64,000 bases of DNA. It comes from Crocodylus rhombifer. Lineage: Eukaryota; Chordata; Crocodylia; Crocodylidae. A program made the translations under genes and the position numbers. How positions within the stretch are numbered: the stretch's first letter is position 1; every line of letters starts with the position of its first letter. This document shows, one piece after another, positions 30,122 to 41,600 of this stretch. Location of the stretch: NCBI GenBank assembly GCA_038503035.1, contig JAVSML010019046.1, positions 6,602 through 70,601 of the forward strand, read 5' to 3'. Under the pieces are notes generated by a model. It saw nothing but the letters and a program-made list of their open reading frames with translations, did no database searches and was not told where the DNA came from.

Positions 30122-31097
30122 TCAATGGGGAAATGTCTGAAGGTGTGAATGGCACATAGGTTTTTGCCTCTTAGATAATATCCTGGCTTATGAAACTACT
30201 GGTTTGCTAATGTTAATAAATGGGACATTTTCATAATAACATATGTTGTACAGTTCTTAAATTGTCTCTGGTCAGCATAAAACAAATTGAAGTATTGTCT
30301 ACATCAGTTACGTTGCATGAAAGCTTCTTTTGAGATTTGTAGTTCAGGCCAGGAAAAATAATTAAGGTGAGTAAGTAAGAATAACATAGACTACGAATAA
30401 CATAAACCCTCCTCTCTACACCTCCCCTCCCATTTCTGGCTGTTCAGCAAAAAATATACTTATACCAAATGTCCACATAGATCCCACATTCTTGATATAC
30501 AGTTTTAGATTCTCTTGGCCAGCATTTTCCACCGTGATTACTCTTGTGCCTTGGATGTCCCTTTTCTAGCCCTTGCTGCATAAAAAGATGAAGCAGTTCC
30601 AACCATCAATCTAACTTATAGCCTTGTGAACTGGAACTTCTACAATGTGCATCTATGTTTTTGTGAACAGTTCTGGGCTAGTATCAGTAGTGTTAACTGT
30701 TTACAGTCTCTGTTAGGTACTGTTAGTATGGTATGGCTTATGATATGAAACCTAGTCCCGATATCCTCTCAATTTGGAAACATTTTCCTTGTAGCTTGAT
30801 CTACACAGCAAGCAGAGACATACTTACAAGAAGGCCAGAACAGGAAGGAGACAAAGGAAGCATGAACAAGACAGGGGCCACAAATAATTTTTTTACATCA
30901 GGTATCTAGTTGCAGCCTACAACAGACCTCCCCTCCTTCCCATATAGGTGTTCTAGCAATATAATGGAAGCAAAAACCATGTGTGCCCTAAAAGCAACAC
31001 AATATATGAGAATTCAGTGGTGCCTTTTTACCTTAGTCAAGGACACATTTATGATTAGGGTTCTACATGGTTTGTCTCTTAGTTGACTCAAAACCTA
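30122..31097. other. No recognised feature
   Basis: About 1 kb of unique-looking DNA. Confidence 0.4.
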
Positions 31098-31617
31098 GAG
31101 AAGCTAATGGGTGGATCTAGAATTTTGAAAAGGGGAGTGCAGATGGTGAGGTGCATCATCACATATAAAACAACACACATTTTTATCCAGTTAGAAGTAA
31201 ATTAGAAGCTTTACCAACGTGTTTTACTAAGGCTGTGTTACTTAGTTTAAGAGTGAAGCAAAGCCACAACTTCACTGGAATAAGTTAAAAACACTGTGCA
31301 GGGCTGTGAAATAGGAGTTTTATTACTGGGAACAGCTATCAGACAGCAGAATTGCAGAACAAAGGATAACTTTATTGGTGGAATGTTGAGGCCATTAAAA
31401 AGGAGAGAGGGTCATTATCACCTGGGAAATAAAGAGTTTAGAAGGGATCAGGTAAATTATAAAGAGCCATGAAGTCAATTGACTCCCTTACTGCTAGCTG
31501 ACTAGAAATGCTCCTGCCACTGCCAGGCAGTTGGGTTTTAATTTTGGGTGGAGCAGGAATCAGAGGATAGTGCAAGTGTACTGGTGCACTCATCCTGGAT
31601 CCACCACTGGAGAGGCC
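31098..31617. mobile_element. Non-autonomous hAT-type element with probable TSD
   Basis: Element proper 31106-31609 (504 bp). The right end inverted reads CAGTGGTGGATCCAGGATG and the left end AATGGGTGGATCTAGAATT. Flanks GAGAAGCT (31098-31105) and GAGAGGCC (31610-31617) match at 6 of 8. Both ends continue inward with GAGTGCA-type sequence. The interior is AT-rich without a transposase. Confidence 0.6.
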
Positions 31618-31697
31618 TTCATTAAAATGTTACTCATGGAGTTCTCTGTGCAATAGCCACAGATGATGTAAAGAAGAATGTAGTGAGACATTAGTTC

Positions 31698-31917
31698 TCT
31701 AATTCAGTAGTTTTTAACCTTTTTTTCATTTGCAGATCCATAAAAAATGTCAAATGGAGGTGTGGACCCCTTTGGAAATTTTGAATGGAAGTGTAGACAC
31801 TTTTGAATTGCGAGTGTGAGTACTCGCACACTTTTGGTTCTTCATAGTTATCTTTTGCGGACCCCTTAGACATAGACTGCGGATCCCCAGGGCCCCACGG
31901 ACTGCTATATTTAATTC
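31698..31917. mobile_element. Short hAT-type MITE
   Basis: Element proper about 31706-31909. Left end AGTAGTTTTTAACCTTTTT and right end CCCCACGGACTGCTATA, the usual layout of 'CAGTGGTTTTTAACC ... GGACCCC' hAT MITEs. Flanks TCTAATTC (31698-31705) and TTTAATTC (31910-31917) agree at 7 of 8. Inside is the palindromic AGTGTGAGTACTCGCACACT (one mismatch). Confidence 0.65.
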
Positions 31918-33284
31918 ATCCTTATGAACTCTCCCGTGGGCTGAGATTCTACTTTATCTGCCTCCTTTATGGTACTAATGAACACAGGGAATAGCCATCA
32001 TTACTCTACATAGCATACTGGAAGGGGTTGAGGTTTCTCATTTATCTCCATTTAAATTACCCACTAATTTAAAATATTACTTTTCTAGAGAAGTCTAAGC
32101 CCCTGAAGTTCAGACCTAGAGCTGAACTCTTCTCAGAGTGAGTGTTCACAACCTGGTCTTTTAATTTGACCTGTAGCAGAGTTGTTACATGTAAGTTGAG
32201 ATCTAGTTCTATTTCCTCTGAACTTCCCCAGTGTTTCATTTGATTGAGAACAGTCTGTGGCTATTTTTAAGCCTTTGGTAGCATACAACGTCCTTTGTTA
32301 GTTGGGGGGATATTTTGTCAATGATTGTGATGGCTTTATTTACAGCAATGTAACAATGGAGAAAAGCTACCACTAGAATTTAGATTCTTATTCTTAACCT
32401 GCCCTGGTCAATTTTTTTTTGCCACAGAAGTTAGTGAAATGAGCCACAGAGTACTTCAGAAATTCTGGGAGTCCCTGAGGCATAGCAGTAGCTCTAGAAA
32501 ATACCTTTAACTGACAATGTACAAAAAGGGCTTACTGGAAAATTTCCTGAGCTTCAGTTTTGTAAGTATGCTAGTTCAGAGTTATGGTAATAAATATTAA
32601 TTTTAATTTGACATTTAAAAGATGACATTTGAATGCTGGGTATGTGAGTGTTGAATGATTAAAAATTATTGTGGTGTATGAAATTTGTGTTTTAGCAAGC
32701 GTGATTAGATCTCTCCTAAAAATGTGCCAGGCTGTAATCTTTTAAAATTGTTTTTGCAGTGGAGAGAAATTAACATTCACTTGGGTGCTTCATATATTTT
32801 TAAACAATCATTTTAATTTAGAAATGACTCATGCAACATTCACTTTATTTTCAACATATAGCTCATAATGACCTTTGTTAATTTTTTGCTTCTAAATAAA
32901 GTGAAATTTGCCCAGCAATCCTAGGAGACTCGTATACATTGAAATGATACTATGTTGCGGGATTGGTAATGGAACAGAGCTGTTCACCAGGAAATCACCA
33001 TTTTGAATCTACCTTATTAGCCATTAGTAAAAGTTATTTCTAGTGGATGGTTATTTCATGTGTTAAATTAGGTGTCCACAGTTTCCTGTGAAAGAGAATC
33101 TCCACCATGAGTAACCGTCACAAATGGCAGTAGTTATTTCTCCTGGTAGCAGGCTTGGCAGAACCACCAAACTCTGAATAGGTTTGGAGACTCATTTTAG
33201 ACCATGGGACAGATTTTGCTACCTGATTAACACAGCACTGTGTCAGTGGCAATGCTGCTATATTAATCTAGTGTCAGTGATCAG
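31918..33284. other. No recognised feature
   Basis: AT-rich intergenic sequence; no gene or repeat end recognised. Confidence 0.4.
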
Positions 33285-33508
33285 CAGGGATCCTGGTTTT
33301 GTCCGATTAAAAAAATCCCAATTTTCAGATTAAAAAAAAAGTAACCCCAAACTCACATTTTCCATGATTAAAATGAAATACCACTGTCTGTCTGCTGATC
33401 TATGTATTAGCGGTGTTTCATTTTAATCATGGGAAAATATGGATCTGGGGTTACTTTTTTTAAATCCGAAAATTGTTTTTTCTTGAATCAGAGAAAACAG
33501 GATCCCTG
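33285..33508. mobile_element. Palindromic foldback MITE, CAGGGATCCTGG family
   Basis: The 224-bp unit begins CAGGGATCCTGGTTTTG and ends AAAACAGGATCCCTG. The left half reads through AGTAACCCCAAACTCACATT and TGATTAAAATGAAATACC to a short centre; the right half is its reverse complement (GGTGTTTCATTTTAATCATG, GGGTTACTTTTTTTAAATCC). Almost the whole unit can fold as one hairpin. No convincing TSD here. The related 24218-24855 copy has hAT-sized flanks. Confidence 0.8.
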
Positions 33509-33999
33509 ATAATAACAGAAGCTGGTTTATCTCTTCCAGGTTCCAGAGAGACTGAGGATATTTGCTGTGGGTACTGTTCACACTGCATCTATTCCATACA
33601 CATAAAGGACACAGATAGTTTTGGATGTGAATCTGGCACAGTAAATGACCAAATTCAAAATTAAATAATAATACAAATAAATAAATAAATAAACTATAAT
33701 AGTTGAGTAATAGAAATAAAATACTATTGAGTGGACAATGAAATGTAAGTAAAATAGGTACTAAACTAGTCTCTGAGCTGCCATGATAGAATATACTTTA
33801 CTGTTGGTTAGCCTAGGGACAGTCTGCATCCTCATCCTCAGTGAGCTGTTGTTCAGTTCTAGCTCGCTTTATATTGCAGTTTGAGAGCCATCTGCTATTA
33901 CTTTTGGAAACAGAGGGATCATGGCTGGTGTTATGCTGAACTGGTCATAACTAGCAGGGGTGGAAAGAACATGAAAGTTGAGGTTCTAGTCTTTGTCCA
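33509..33999. other. Unique DNA with an AAAT simple repeat
   Basis: Contains an AAATAAATAAATAAAT stretch at about 33674-33694; otherwise nothing recognised. Confidence 0.6.
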
Positions 34000-34456
34000 C
34001 TTGTAAGCCTGGGACTTAGAAAACTATAGATTCCTGGCTACAGGGTCTTGCTTTTTTGCTCAGTGTCAGAGAAATTGCCACATTTCAGATCAGGAAGACA
34101 TTTTGCTCCATGGTCACATGGGTATGGACTTTGGGGGTTTCACCTTTTCTGTAGTGGGAGGGGAGGGAGTCATGGTCCTCTTCCTTGGATCTCTTGAGTA
34201 AATTTAAGTACTCCTGTCCTTGCATTGACACTGGCCTCATCCTCATGCTTTACCTGTGACAAGTTAAAAGGCATTTCTCATGTTTCAAGCATTATGACTG
34301 GCAATTCTATGCAGGAGTTTTTCTATAAGTTTTTAAAAACAGGTTAGACAAATGTGCCTAGGATGGTTTAGATAGGGATAATCATGCCCTGAGCAGAGAG
34401 AGGGTTGGACTAGATGAACTCCTGAGGTCCCTTCCAGCCCTACTTTTCTATGATTT
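34000..34456 (+). mobile_element. CR1-type 3' UTR and tail
   Basis: Same subfamily as 29690-30121: GTCATGGTCCTCTTCCTTGG, GATCTCTTGAGTAAATTT, then AGGTTAGACAAATGTGCC, GATGGTTTAGATAGGGATA, GGTTGGACTAGATGAACTCC, TGAGGTCCCTTCCAGCCC and the tail TTTTCTATGATTT. 5' truncated before ORF2. Confidence 0.8.
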
Positions 34457-35732
34457 CCATGGGCCCTCACTTCAGCTATACCTCTGGTTCTTCAAGGCCT
34501 TTCCAAAGTCAGTGTACATATCTGTCATTTCTTTATGATTAAAACAGCTGTGTTTTGCATGGGTTCTTCTCTCCACAGGCTGAGAACATATAGGACATCT
34601 CTCCTGATGCATGTTACTATTGTAGGGGTAAGTGTGTACTTGTAGAGTGGCAAAGACAAAGACATTTATACACCAAACTAGAGACTTGCAGTGGGGCATG
34701 TGTTTTACTTCCCTGGGTCTTCTAGGCAGCAGAGTTTTTTGTTTTTTTGTTTTTAAAAGTTCCCTGATGTGGAAACAGTTGCATTGTGGGCTTATTGTTG
34801 AAGGGCTGTTTATAGCAGTATGAATCTAGCAACTGTATGTTCATTGTGCCAGGAAAACTATATTCATACAGGGTTTATGTAGCTTGGGGATGGAATAATT
34901 TTGCTGGAAAAAAATCAGGGTTTTTTTTTTTGTTTGTTTCCTGGAGTCAAAATTTATTGCAGGCTCATGACAAAAAAGGGAAGTTTTGCTAGTAAAGTTT
35001 TTTTTTTTTTATGTAGACCAGGCCTTAGCTTAGGGGCTGTTATGACAAGCTTAATGGCTTGCCCATTAGAGTAATTGATGTATAAATACTCAGGATGAAA
35101 CTCCCCACGGAAAGAGATAAAAATGCCATGTAGTAACCTTACCCTGAGAGTTGCTAAATGTATGGTGTAGGTGAAGGTATTCTACTGTTTTGCAGAGCAG
35201 CTGCATAAAAGGGGGGAGGTGACATTTCCAGGCTATGTGAGTTTGAAACACCTTAGATTTGAAAAAAAATCTGTCCTTCTTCTCCTATCCCAACCTTGAG
35301 GAAAAATATGTATTAAACAAATAGTTGACGCTCCAAAGAGAGAGCAAAATGAGAGTGAGGGTAAAGCACTGTAAAAATGTGCTTTTTAAACCTGGACGAT
35401 GTAACAGGTTAAAATCATAATGAACACATATAAGGTATTATTATGTATTTAAACCTTAAATTAATGATCTTAAGGGAGTATGGGGCTGAATTTGAGCTGA
35501 TAACCCACAATAAAGCCCAAGTTCTTGTCTTCTCTGTGACACTAACCTCAGTTATCTAACCAAGGTTAAGAACATTTTTTGTAGGTGCACTTGAGACACA
35601 TCCAGCGCCAAAAACTCTGTATCATGGAGCCAAAGGTGCTGGAGAGCTGTTTGAGTTGTGTACATTTTGTAAACAACCATGTTTTAACTACAGATAGATT
35701 CTGTATCACCGACTCTGGATTTTTGATTCTGT
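34457..35732. other. No recognised feature
   Basis: A minus-strand 75-residue frame (34472-34699) includes CPICSQPVERRTHAKHSCFN, by eye zinc-knuckle-like, but it has no splice signals or homologous partner and I treat it as chance. T-runs at 34920 and 35000. Confidence 0.35.
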
Positions 35733-35814
35733 GGGTGCGTTTATACTAGATGTTAAATATGCAGTGGACTAATTTTACTGCATGTTAACACATCAGGCAA
35801 AAACCATGCTAATG

Positions 35815-36925
35815 CTTTAATGCAGGGGTTTTCAACCTTTTTTTTTAACAAGTGTACCCCTTCTGCCTTAGACTTTCAGCTCATGCACCCCTTTATATTT
35901 TTCATTGGTTTTAAGCGGGGGGGGGGGGAGGGGGGCAGGTCAAGGCCTCCGTGGTGAGGAAGGGAGTGGGGCTGGGGCAGGGGAGGAGCAGGTGGTACAC
36001 AGCTGGGCAGGGTGTGGGACAGAGCCACAACAGTGGTTTGTCTGGGAGCACAGGGAGAGAGGGGGCAGTTTCTGCTGCTGCGCGCACCCTGGTGGAGGTC
36101 CAGGGGGCATGTGCCCCCCAGATCTATGGTGTGGCAGAGGCAGCTGCTGCTGTATACTGGACTGTGCACCCTGCTTCCACTGCCCCAAGACCTGTGCAAT
36201 GCCATGTGTCTGCTGTGCCTGGGCAGGCAGGGAACAGACACAGAAACAGAGATGCAGGCGCAGACAGATACAGACACACAGCTGCAGACACAGACAGACA
36301 CACACACACACACACACCCCAGCAGGTAAGGGGAAGGGGCGGAGGCGAGGAAAGGGGGTGGGTGGGGGCAGGTCAAGAATGGCAGCAGAGGGGAGTCTGT
36401 CTCTGTGCCCACTCCCAGGAGCAGGGGTGAGGGTACTGGTGCCCCTCTGCAGGCCGTACATGTGCTGCCCAGATGGCCTACCTGGGGCGGCAGAGCTCGT
36501 ACGTGGTGGCCGCCACTGCCCCCGCACTGCTTTTCTGTGGCTGATTGCACATGCAGCTCCACAGGCTGCTGATAGGTGGCACACAAGATGCGAGGTGCAT
36601 CAGCAGCCCATGGAGCTGCACATGCAACTGGCCTCAGGAAAGCAGCATGGGGTGTGGCGGTGGCAGCAGTGGCTGCCACGTGTGAGCCCTGTCCTGCTCC
36701 TGGCTAGCTGGGTGATGTGTGTGTGGCCAGGAGAGAGGCACTGCTGCCATTGCCCCCCCAACACTACTCCTGGGAGTGAGCACAGAGAGCAAGCTGAGAT
36801 GGGGGAGTGGGGAGGCACTGCAGTGTGCTGTGTGGGGCTGGTGGCACCCAGTGCGCCCCTCCCCATCCACCAGGTAAGAAGAAAAGTATGGGAAGGCACC
36901 AGGGTTGACAACCCCAGCCCTAATG
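35815..36925. mobile_element. GC-rich hAT-type element nested in MITE-A
   Basis: Element proper 35823-36917 (1095 bp). Ends CAGGGGTTTTCAACC and, inverted, CTGGGGTTGTCAACC agree at 13 of 15. Flanks CTTTAATG (35815-35822) and CCCTAATG (36918-36925) match at 6 of 8. The interior is GC-rich with a G13 run near 35918 and a CAGACA/CA microsatellite at about 36230-36317. Open frames up to 342 residues on the plus strand and 267 on the minus strand overlap and are low-complexity; no transposase motif. Confidence 0.75.
36230..36317. repeat. CAGACA/CA compound microsatellite
   Basis: Imperfect CAGACA and ACAGAC units grade into a pure CA run at 36299-36317. It lies inside the hAT element. Confidence 0.85.
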
Positions 36926-37061
36926 CAAAGTAGAATATGTTTACTGTGCATTAGCATCACAAAAAAGCATGTACTGGTGCTATCACTCAGTAATATTAAA
37001 CTTACGGGTACTAAACAATGCTCCGTAATTATGGCACATTAATAAATGTGTAGATGTGTCC

Positions 37062-38447
37062 ACATGTATCTACCCCAAAAAGGAAACTGAGCAGCAAGGA
37101 CATGAAAAGCTTTTTGTTAAAGGAGTAAAAGAGAGTAAAAACCGAATGCATACATTTATTTGTAGGACTAGACCATGGGTGCATGGGTGGAAATGTAATA
37201 CAGAAGAGGATAGGAAGCCTTCCTCACCAGCTTTATATAGTAATCATAACTTAGGAAGATAACCAGAAATGCCAAGATGTAATGTGATTGGGAGGTGCAA
37301 ATTAAACTTTTATTTAGAAGTCAAAGAGTAAAGCAGTTCTAGACCTACCTGCATTATGAATCATTTTTACCTATGTTGTTGGAAATGCAATGAAAAAGGA
37401 TGATCCTGTCTATGTTGAGAAGTACAAACCTCCACTTCCTTGCATCATGTATCCTTATACAAAATAGGGATAAAATGCTTACCCATCTCAATCTGTGGCA
37501 TTATACTCCACCCATTTTTCACTGGTGTAAATGATTGGTGTACATAAATGTTAATATTTTTAGTAAAGGATCATATTTTCTGGTTTAAAAGGTCTAGCTA
37601 CAGAGCCATTATTATTGTTACTGGTGATGATGCCAGGGCCAGAACAAAAGGATATCTGGACTCTTGGATCCCAGTTTGACTCAGAATAACTGAGAATATG
37701 AAAAGAACTAGCCCATCCAATATGAAAAGAACCAGCATCCAGAATATACCCAGAACTGGGCATATTTCATAAAGGATCACTGAGAAGCAGCAAACGTGGA
37801 AACCACGTCAACAGTTTTAGAGAGGAGCTTTAGAGTACAGTTCAACTTTAAAGGCTTGTGTTGCTCTTGTCTGTTAAAACAAGGGGGCTGCTATGTAGAT
37901 GTTTTGGGTATAGTCATTTTGCTGCCTTATGACAGTTTGCATTTTTTCTTGGTTGTAAGCTGCATTGAGGGCAACTAGCAACAGCAGGGTTGAAAGGCTT
38001 TACACAACAAGCAGTGGCATAATTATTCATGCAAACAAGGTGCTGCAGTACTGAAGTTAGCTGCTTGGTCTTGTTTTCAAGCAAGATACTAGTCTTAATG
38101 CAAACATTACTTAATACATCTCAAATGCAAATACATCATCCTGTCCCCATAAGTAATGTTATCACCTATAAGAGGACACTGGAAGCCAAACTTTGTATTG
38201 TTATGCTGCTTTTATATGAACTAGAAAACTTGCTATGATACCAAAAATTAAGATAAAAATGGATCTCTTTTCACTTATGTTTTCCTTGTGGGCTAGATTT
38301 GCATCTTGAATCCCCATTCCTAAACAAAGATCTTGATGTGCTAAGTCTTTCATCATTAATGATGGTATCTATGGCAGAACATTGATTTTAGAAGAGCCTG
38401 TGAGATGATACAGCTTGTTTAGCCTTTCTGCTGATGAAGGACAAGAA
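37062..38447. other. Mostly unique DNA
   Basis: TTATACAAAATAGGGATAAA near 37455 resembles the 3' end of MIR/L2-type SINE/LINE relics, but the match is too short to call. Nothing else seen. Confidence 0.35.
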
Positions 38448-38618
38448 CATCTCCAATAGGGTTGCCAACCCCCCTGGATTGGCTGGGCATCTACCGGAAT
38501 CAGCATCGCTCTCCCGGTGACTATTGAAACCAATCCGGGAGATTTTAAGAGGATATTTTTAGAAAAAAAAAATCTCCCCGAACAGCTTCAGTCAGAGTTG
38601 GCAACCCTCATCTCCAAC
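38448..38618. mobile_element. 151-bp MITE with 9-10 bp target duplication
   Basis: Element proper 38458-38608. Ends AGGGTTGCCAAC and GTTGGCAACCCT are perfect 12-bp inverted repeats. Flanks CATCTCCAAT (38448-38457) and CATCTCCAAC (38609-38618) are identical for nine bases. A duplication of 9-10 bp is longer than the 8 bp of hAT and fits Mutator-like elements. The interior has CTCCCGGTGACT and AATCCGGGAGATTTT, a short internal inverted pair. Confidence 0.85.
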
Positions 38619-41600
38619 AATGAATGATGGTCTTATTGGTTTTGTTTCAGGAATTGGTCTTATTCCTGTTTTACTCCTTTTAATTTCCTAAGAAGGTTCC
38701 TAGCTGTGCTGGTAGTTTTTGTGATGTAAACACATTCTACCGTAAGGATTAGAAACATAAATGAATTTCCAGTAATTTGCTTGAAGAGCTGTGCAAAGAC
38801 TGGGGTCATTATTGATTTTACTGTATTTTAACTTGTGTCTGAGAGGTGAAAGCTTCTGTTTTATTATTGCCAAATCTCTGACAATACAGTGCTGTTAACA
38901 TATTGTTTTTGTTTCAATTGGAAAAGAATTGTTTAGAGAGAAATGTTTGCTCAGGCATTTATAATTGTGTTTCAGAAGCTGACAGTTGCAAATAATATCA
39001 TGAATATTACACGCACACAAACACAAACACATACGCACATATATACAAATATGGAAATTAAATTTAAATCAGTTGTCATCAGTCAGATCCACAGACCACT
39101 GGTGGGTTACTGCCTGACTTGTGCTGGGGATTACATGGGTTCTGTCTCTCTTGTTTGTGTGCATTTCCATCTGTAACTTTGCATTAAAGAGCCAAAAAGT
39201 ATTTGACTTTACTGTATGTAAGCAATTGTTGAGGTTGCCAGAAGGGCATTATGCAGTCACTTGTAGGAGTACAGGTACTCTGAATAATATGAATGGAAGG
39301 GAGGTAATCCCCCTTAGAAGCTCTCTACAAGCTGGTTCATATTATGAAGAAAAATCTGAAAATCCCTGATTTAGAAGGTTGAACATAGTATGATGCATGG
39401 GAAGAATCACTGTAAAACTGTCTGGAGATGAAACCAACTGTAACCAAAAAAGGCGAAAGGAAGCATGATTCGGGTCTGGTCACATCTATTTTCCATCTGC
39501 TTTATCACATCGGAGATGGCCACTTGTCTCAGGATCAAGCCAAGAGCTGATCTTTGAAAGTATTCATTGCAAGAAGAATGCCTGAATAAAAATTTCCATT
39601 TTCCTAAATATGATACGCTTATTCATGTGAGTCATTCTCTATTGGGGAGGGGTGTAAAAGGAAAATTCTCCACACCATGGAAGTATCCTGTCATTTTGAA
39701 GTTTAAGGTCACTAAACAGAAAGCAGAAGGTTACTTATGACAGAAAGGCTTTCTGCAAAGGTTCACGACTCACAGGAGGGAACTGCTGCTTGCTTGAAAG
39801 GCCTAAAGAGGCATACAAAGTCAGAGAGGTCCTTCCCAGCAGACTACTTAACAAAGAACTGCCCTCCTTTCTTTGTGTCATACTTATTTAATCCACCATA
39901 ACTGGACTTTGATGGAAAGGAGAATACTGATGATAGGGCCAACGATCCTTACTGCCTTTTTAACTACTATTCAGAGAAAGCAGTGTCTGTTTAAAGAATG
40001 TTGGAGGGATGGGATTTTTGAAAACTATACAATTTAGAGACCTAATACTTCAACTTTTTGAAAAGCTACAAAACACATTCCCATAATAAAATATGCTAAA
40101 GGGCTAATTTAGCTTCCTTTATGAAGATGCCTATTTTTAGCAAGACACATGTATACTCTTTGCTGATAATGAAGTTCTTACACCTCACCTTTTTCACTAT
40201 AAAAATGAATCATGACATATTAAGGAGGAAAAGAGTGCAGCCCTGTGCCTCCTTTACAGACAACGCTTGCACTTAATTGGCATTGTAAAAAAGATTCTGC
40301 ATGCTACTGCTGTTAGTTTACCCTAGGTATGGTTTTTTTTATATAGTTTAGCTTTATTAGAATATTTTTTTGCAGTCGTGAGGTTGTTTGTCATAGATGG
40401 GCCTGATTCTAAATTCTTTTATATCAGTGTAAATTAGTATTAACCACATTGACCTGAGTGCAGTTGCAGTAATTCCAAGTTAATATAAGAACAGGAATTA
40501 GGTCCTTTAAAACTAAACTACAAGGGAAAATATAGCACTTGTCTTTGAAGTCCCATTTTGTTTTCATTAGCTGTTGCTAAATGCAGTATTGTATCTTGGC
40601 AAGAAATGAAATTCATTAGCTTGTATTATGCAGTTTTCTTTTTTCTTTAGAAAAATAGGTTCTTTTCATGGTCTGCTTGGAAAATCAGTTTTAAAAGGTT
40701 CAGTTCTGTGCATACAGTTGATATTTTTTTCCAGCAGAGGGCAAGAATGTATAACTAATAGAAATGATGCTGTTCTCTCTTACTTTATCCCTAGCAGCTG
40801 CATCTGAAATGTTAAACTGTATAGCTTGAGGAAAGAACAAGAAAGCTAAAACCCATCCCTTCTTTAGATCATAATGGGTTTTAAACATGGTCTATAATTC
40901 TTCAAGGATTTCCATAGGAAAGACAAAATATAATAAAAGAGCTGGAGAGACCACCAGGACTGCCATCTGCCCCTGGGTGCCTTGTTAGAGCTATGAAAAA
41001 TATTTTCTTACAGCTTAGTTCTGATTTTGAAGCTGTGAGTGTGAAAGCTGTGTACAGTGTCTCTTCAAATCAACTACCCTGCTAGCATGCAGATGCTCAT
41101 TAGATGTTTAGATGGCTACACTATAGGCTTATGCACCACTGCATATCCGATACAAGGTTAATATCCCTGGGGCATGCTATAGATTTTGAATTCAAACATG
41201 TAAGGCTTGATTAAACTTCCATTCAAAGTAAATGGCAAAACTGTTTTGACTTCATTTGACACAGGTATAGTCTGTAGCCTTAGTTATTAAGGTTCAAACA
41301 ATGCAGTTCTTAATGAGGCAACACCCCTATGAAATCAGATTTAGATCCTAGAACTTCTTCGTAATTTAGCAACAAGTATTAAGGCTTATATTAATGTCTC
41401 TCAAACTCTTCATTGCCATGATCAAACAGAAAAAAATATTAATCCATAGCCATAAAGTGAGAGTGGTTGTCACTTCTTCACGACTATCCCTATGTCATTA
41501 GCAGGATGGTGACTCCTAGGTGGAGTGTCTAAGAGGCTGATGGATAAACCCAATATTCAAATTAAACATCTGGTTGGTTTCTTTGTGGTAGCTTTCATTG

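Larger units (their letters stand above)
35733..37061. mobile_element. MITE-A copy interrupted by an hAT element
   Basis: Left end GGGTGCGTTTATACTAGATG, right end AATGTGTAGATGTGTCC. Family segments on both sides (GCAGTGGACTAATTTTACTG; GTTTACTGTGCATTAGC) flank the inserted hAT at 35823-36917. Without the insert it would be about 230 bp. Confidence 0.6.

Noticed and set aside
34472..34699. 75-residue frame with CPICSQPVERRTHAKHSCFN resembling a zinc finger
   Set aside because: Cys/His spacing fits no family I know; no splice sites or second copy.
35905..36933. 342-residue plus-strand open frame, with 267- and 214-residue frames opposite
   Set aside because: GC-rich, Gly/Cys/His-rich low-complexity frames on both strands through a microsatellite inside an hAT element; no domain.
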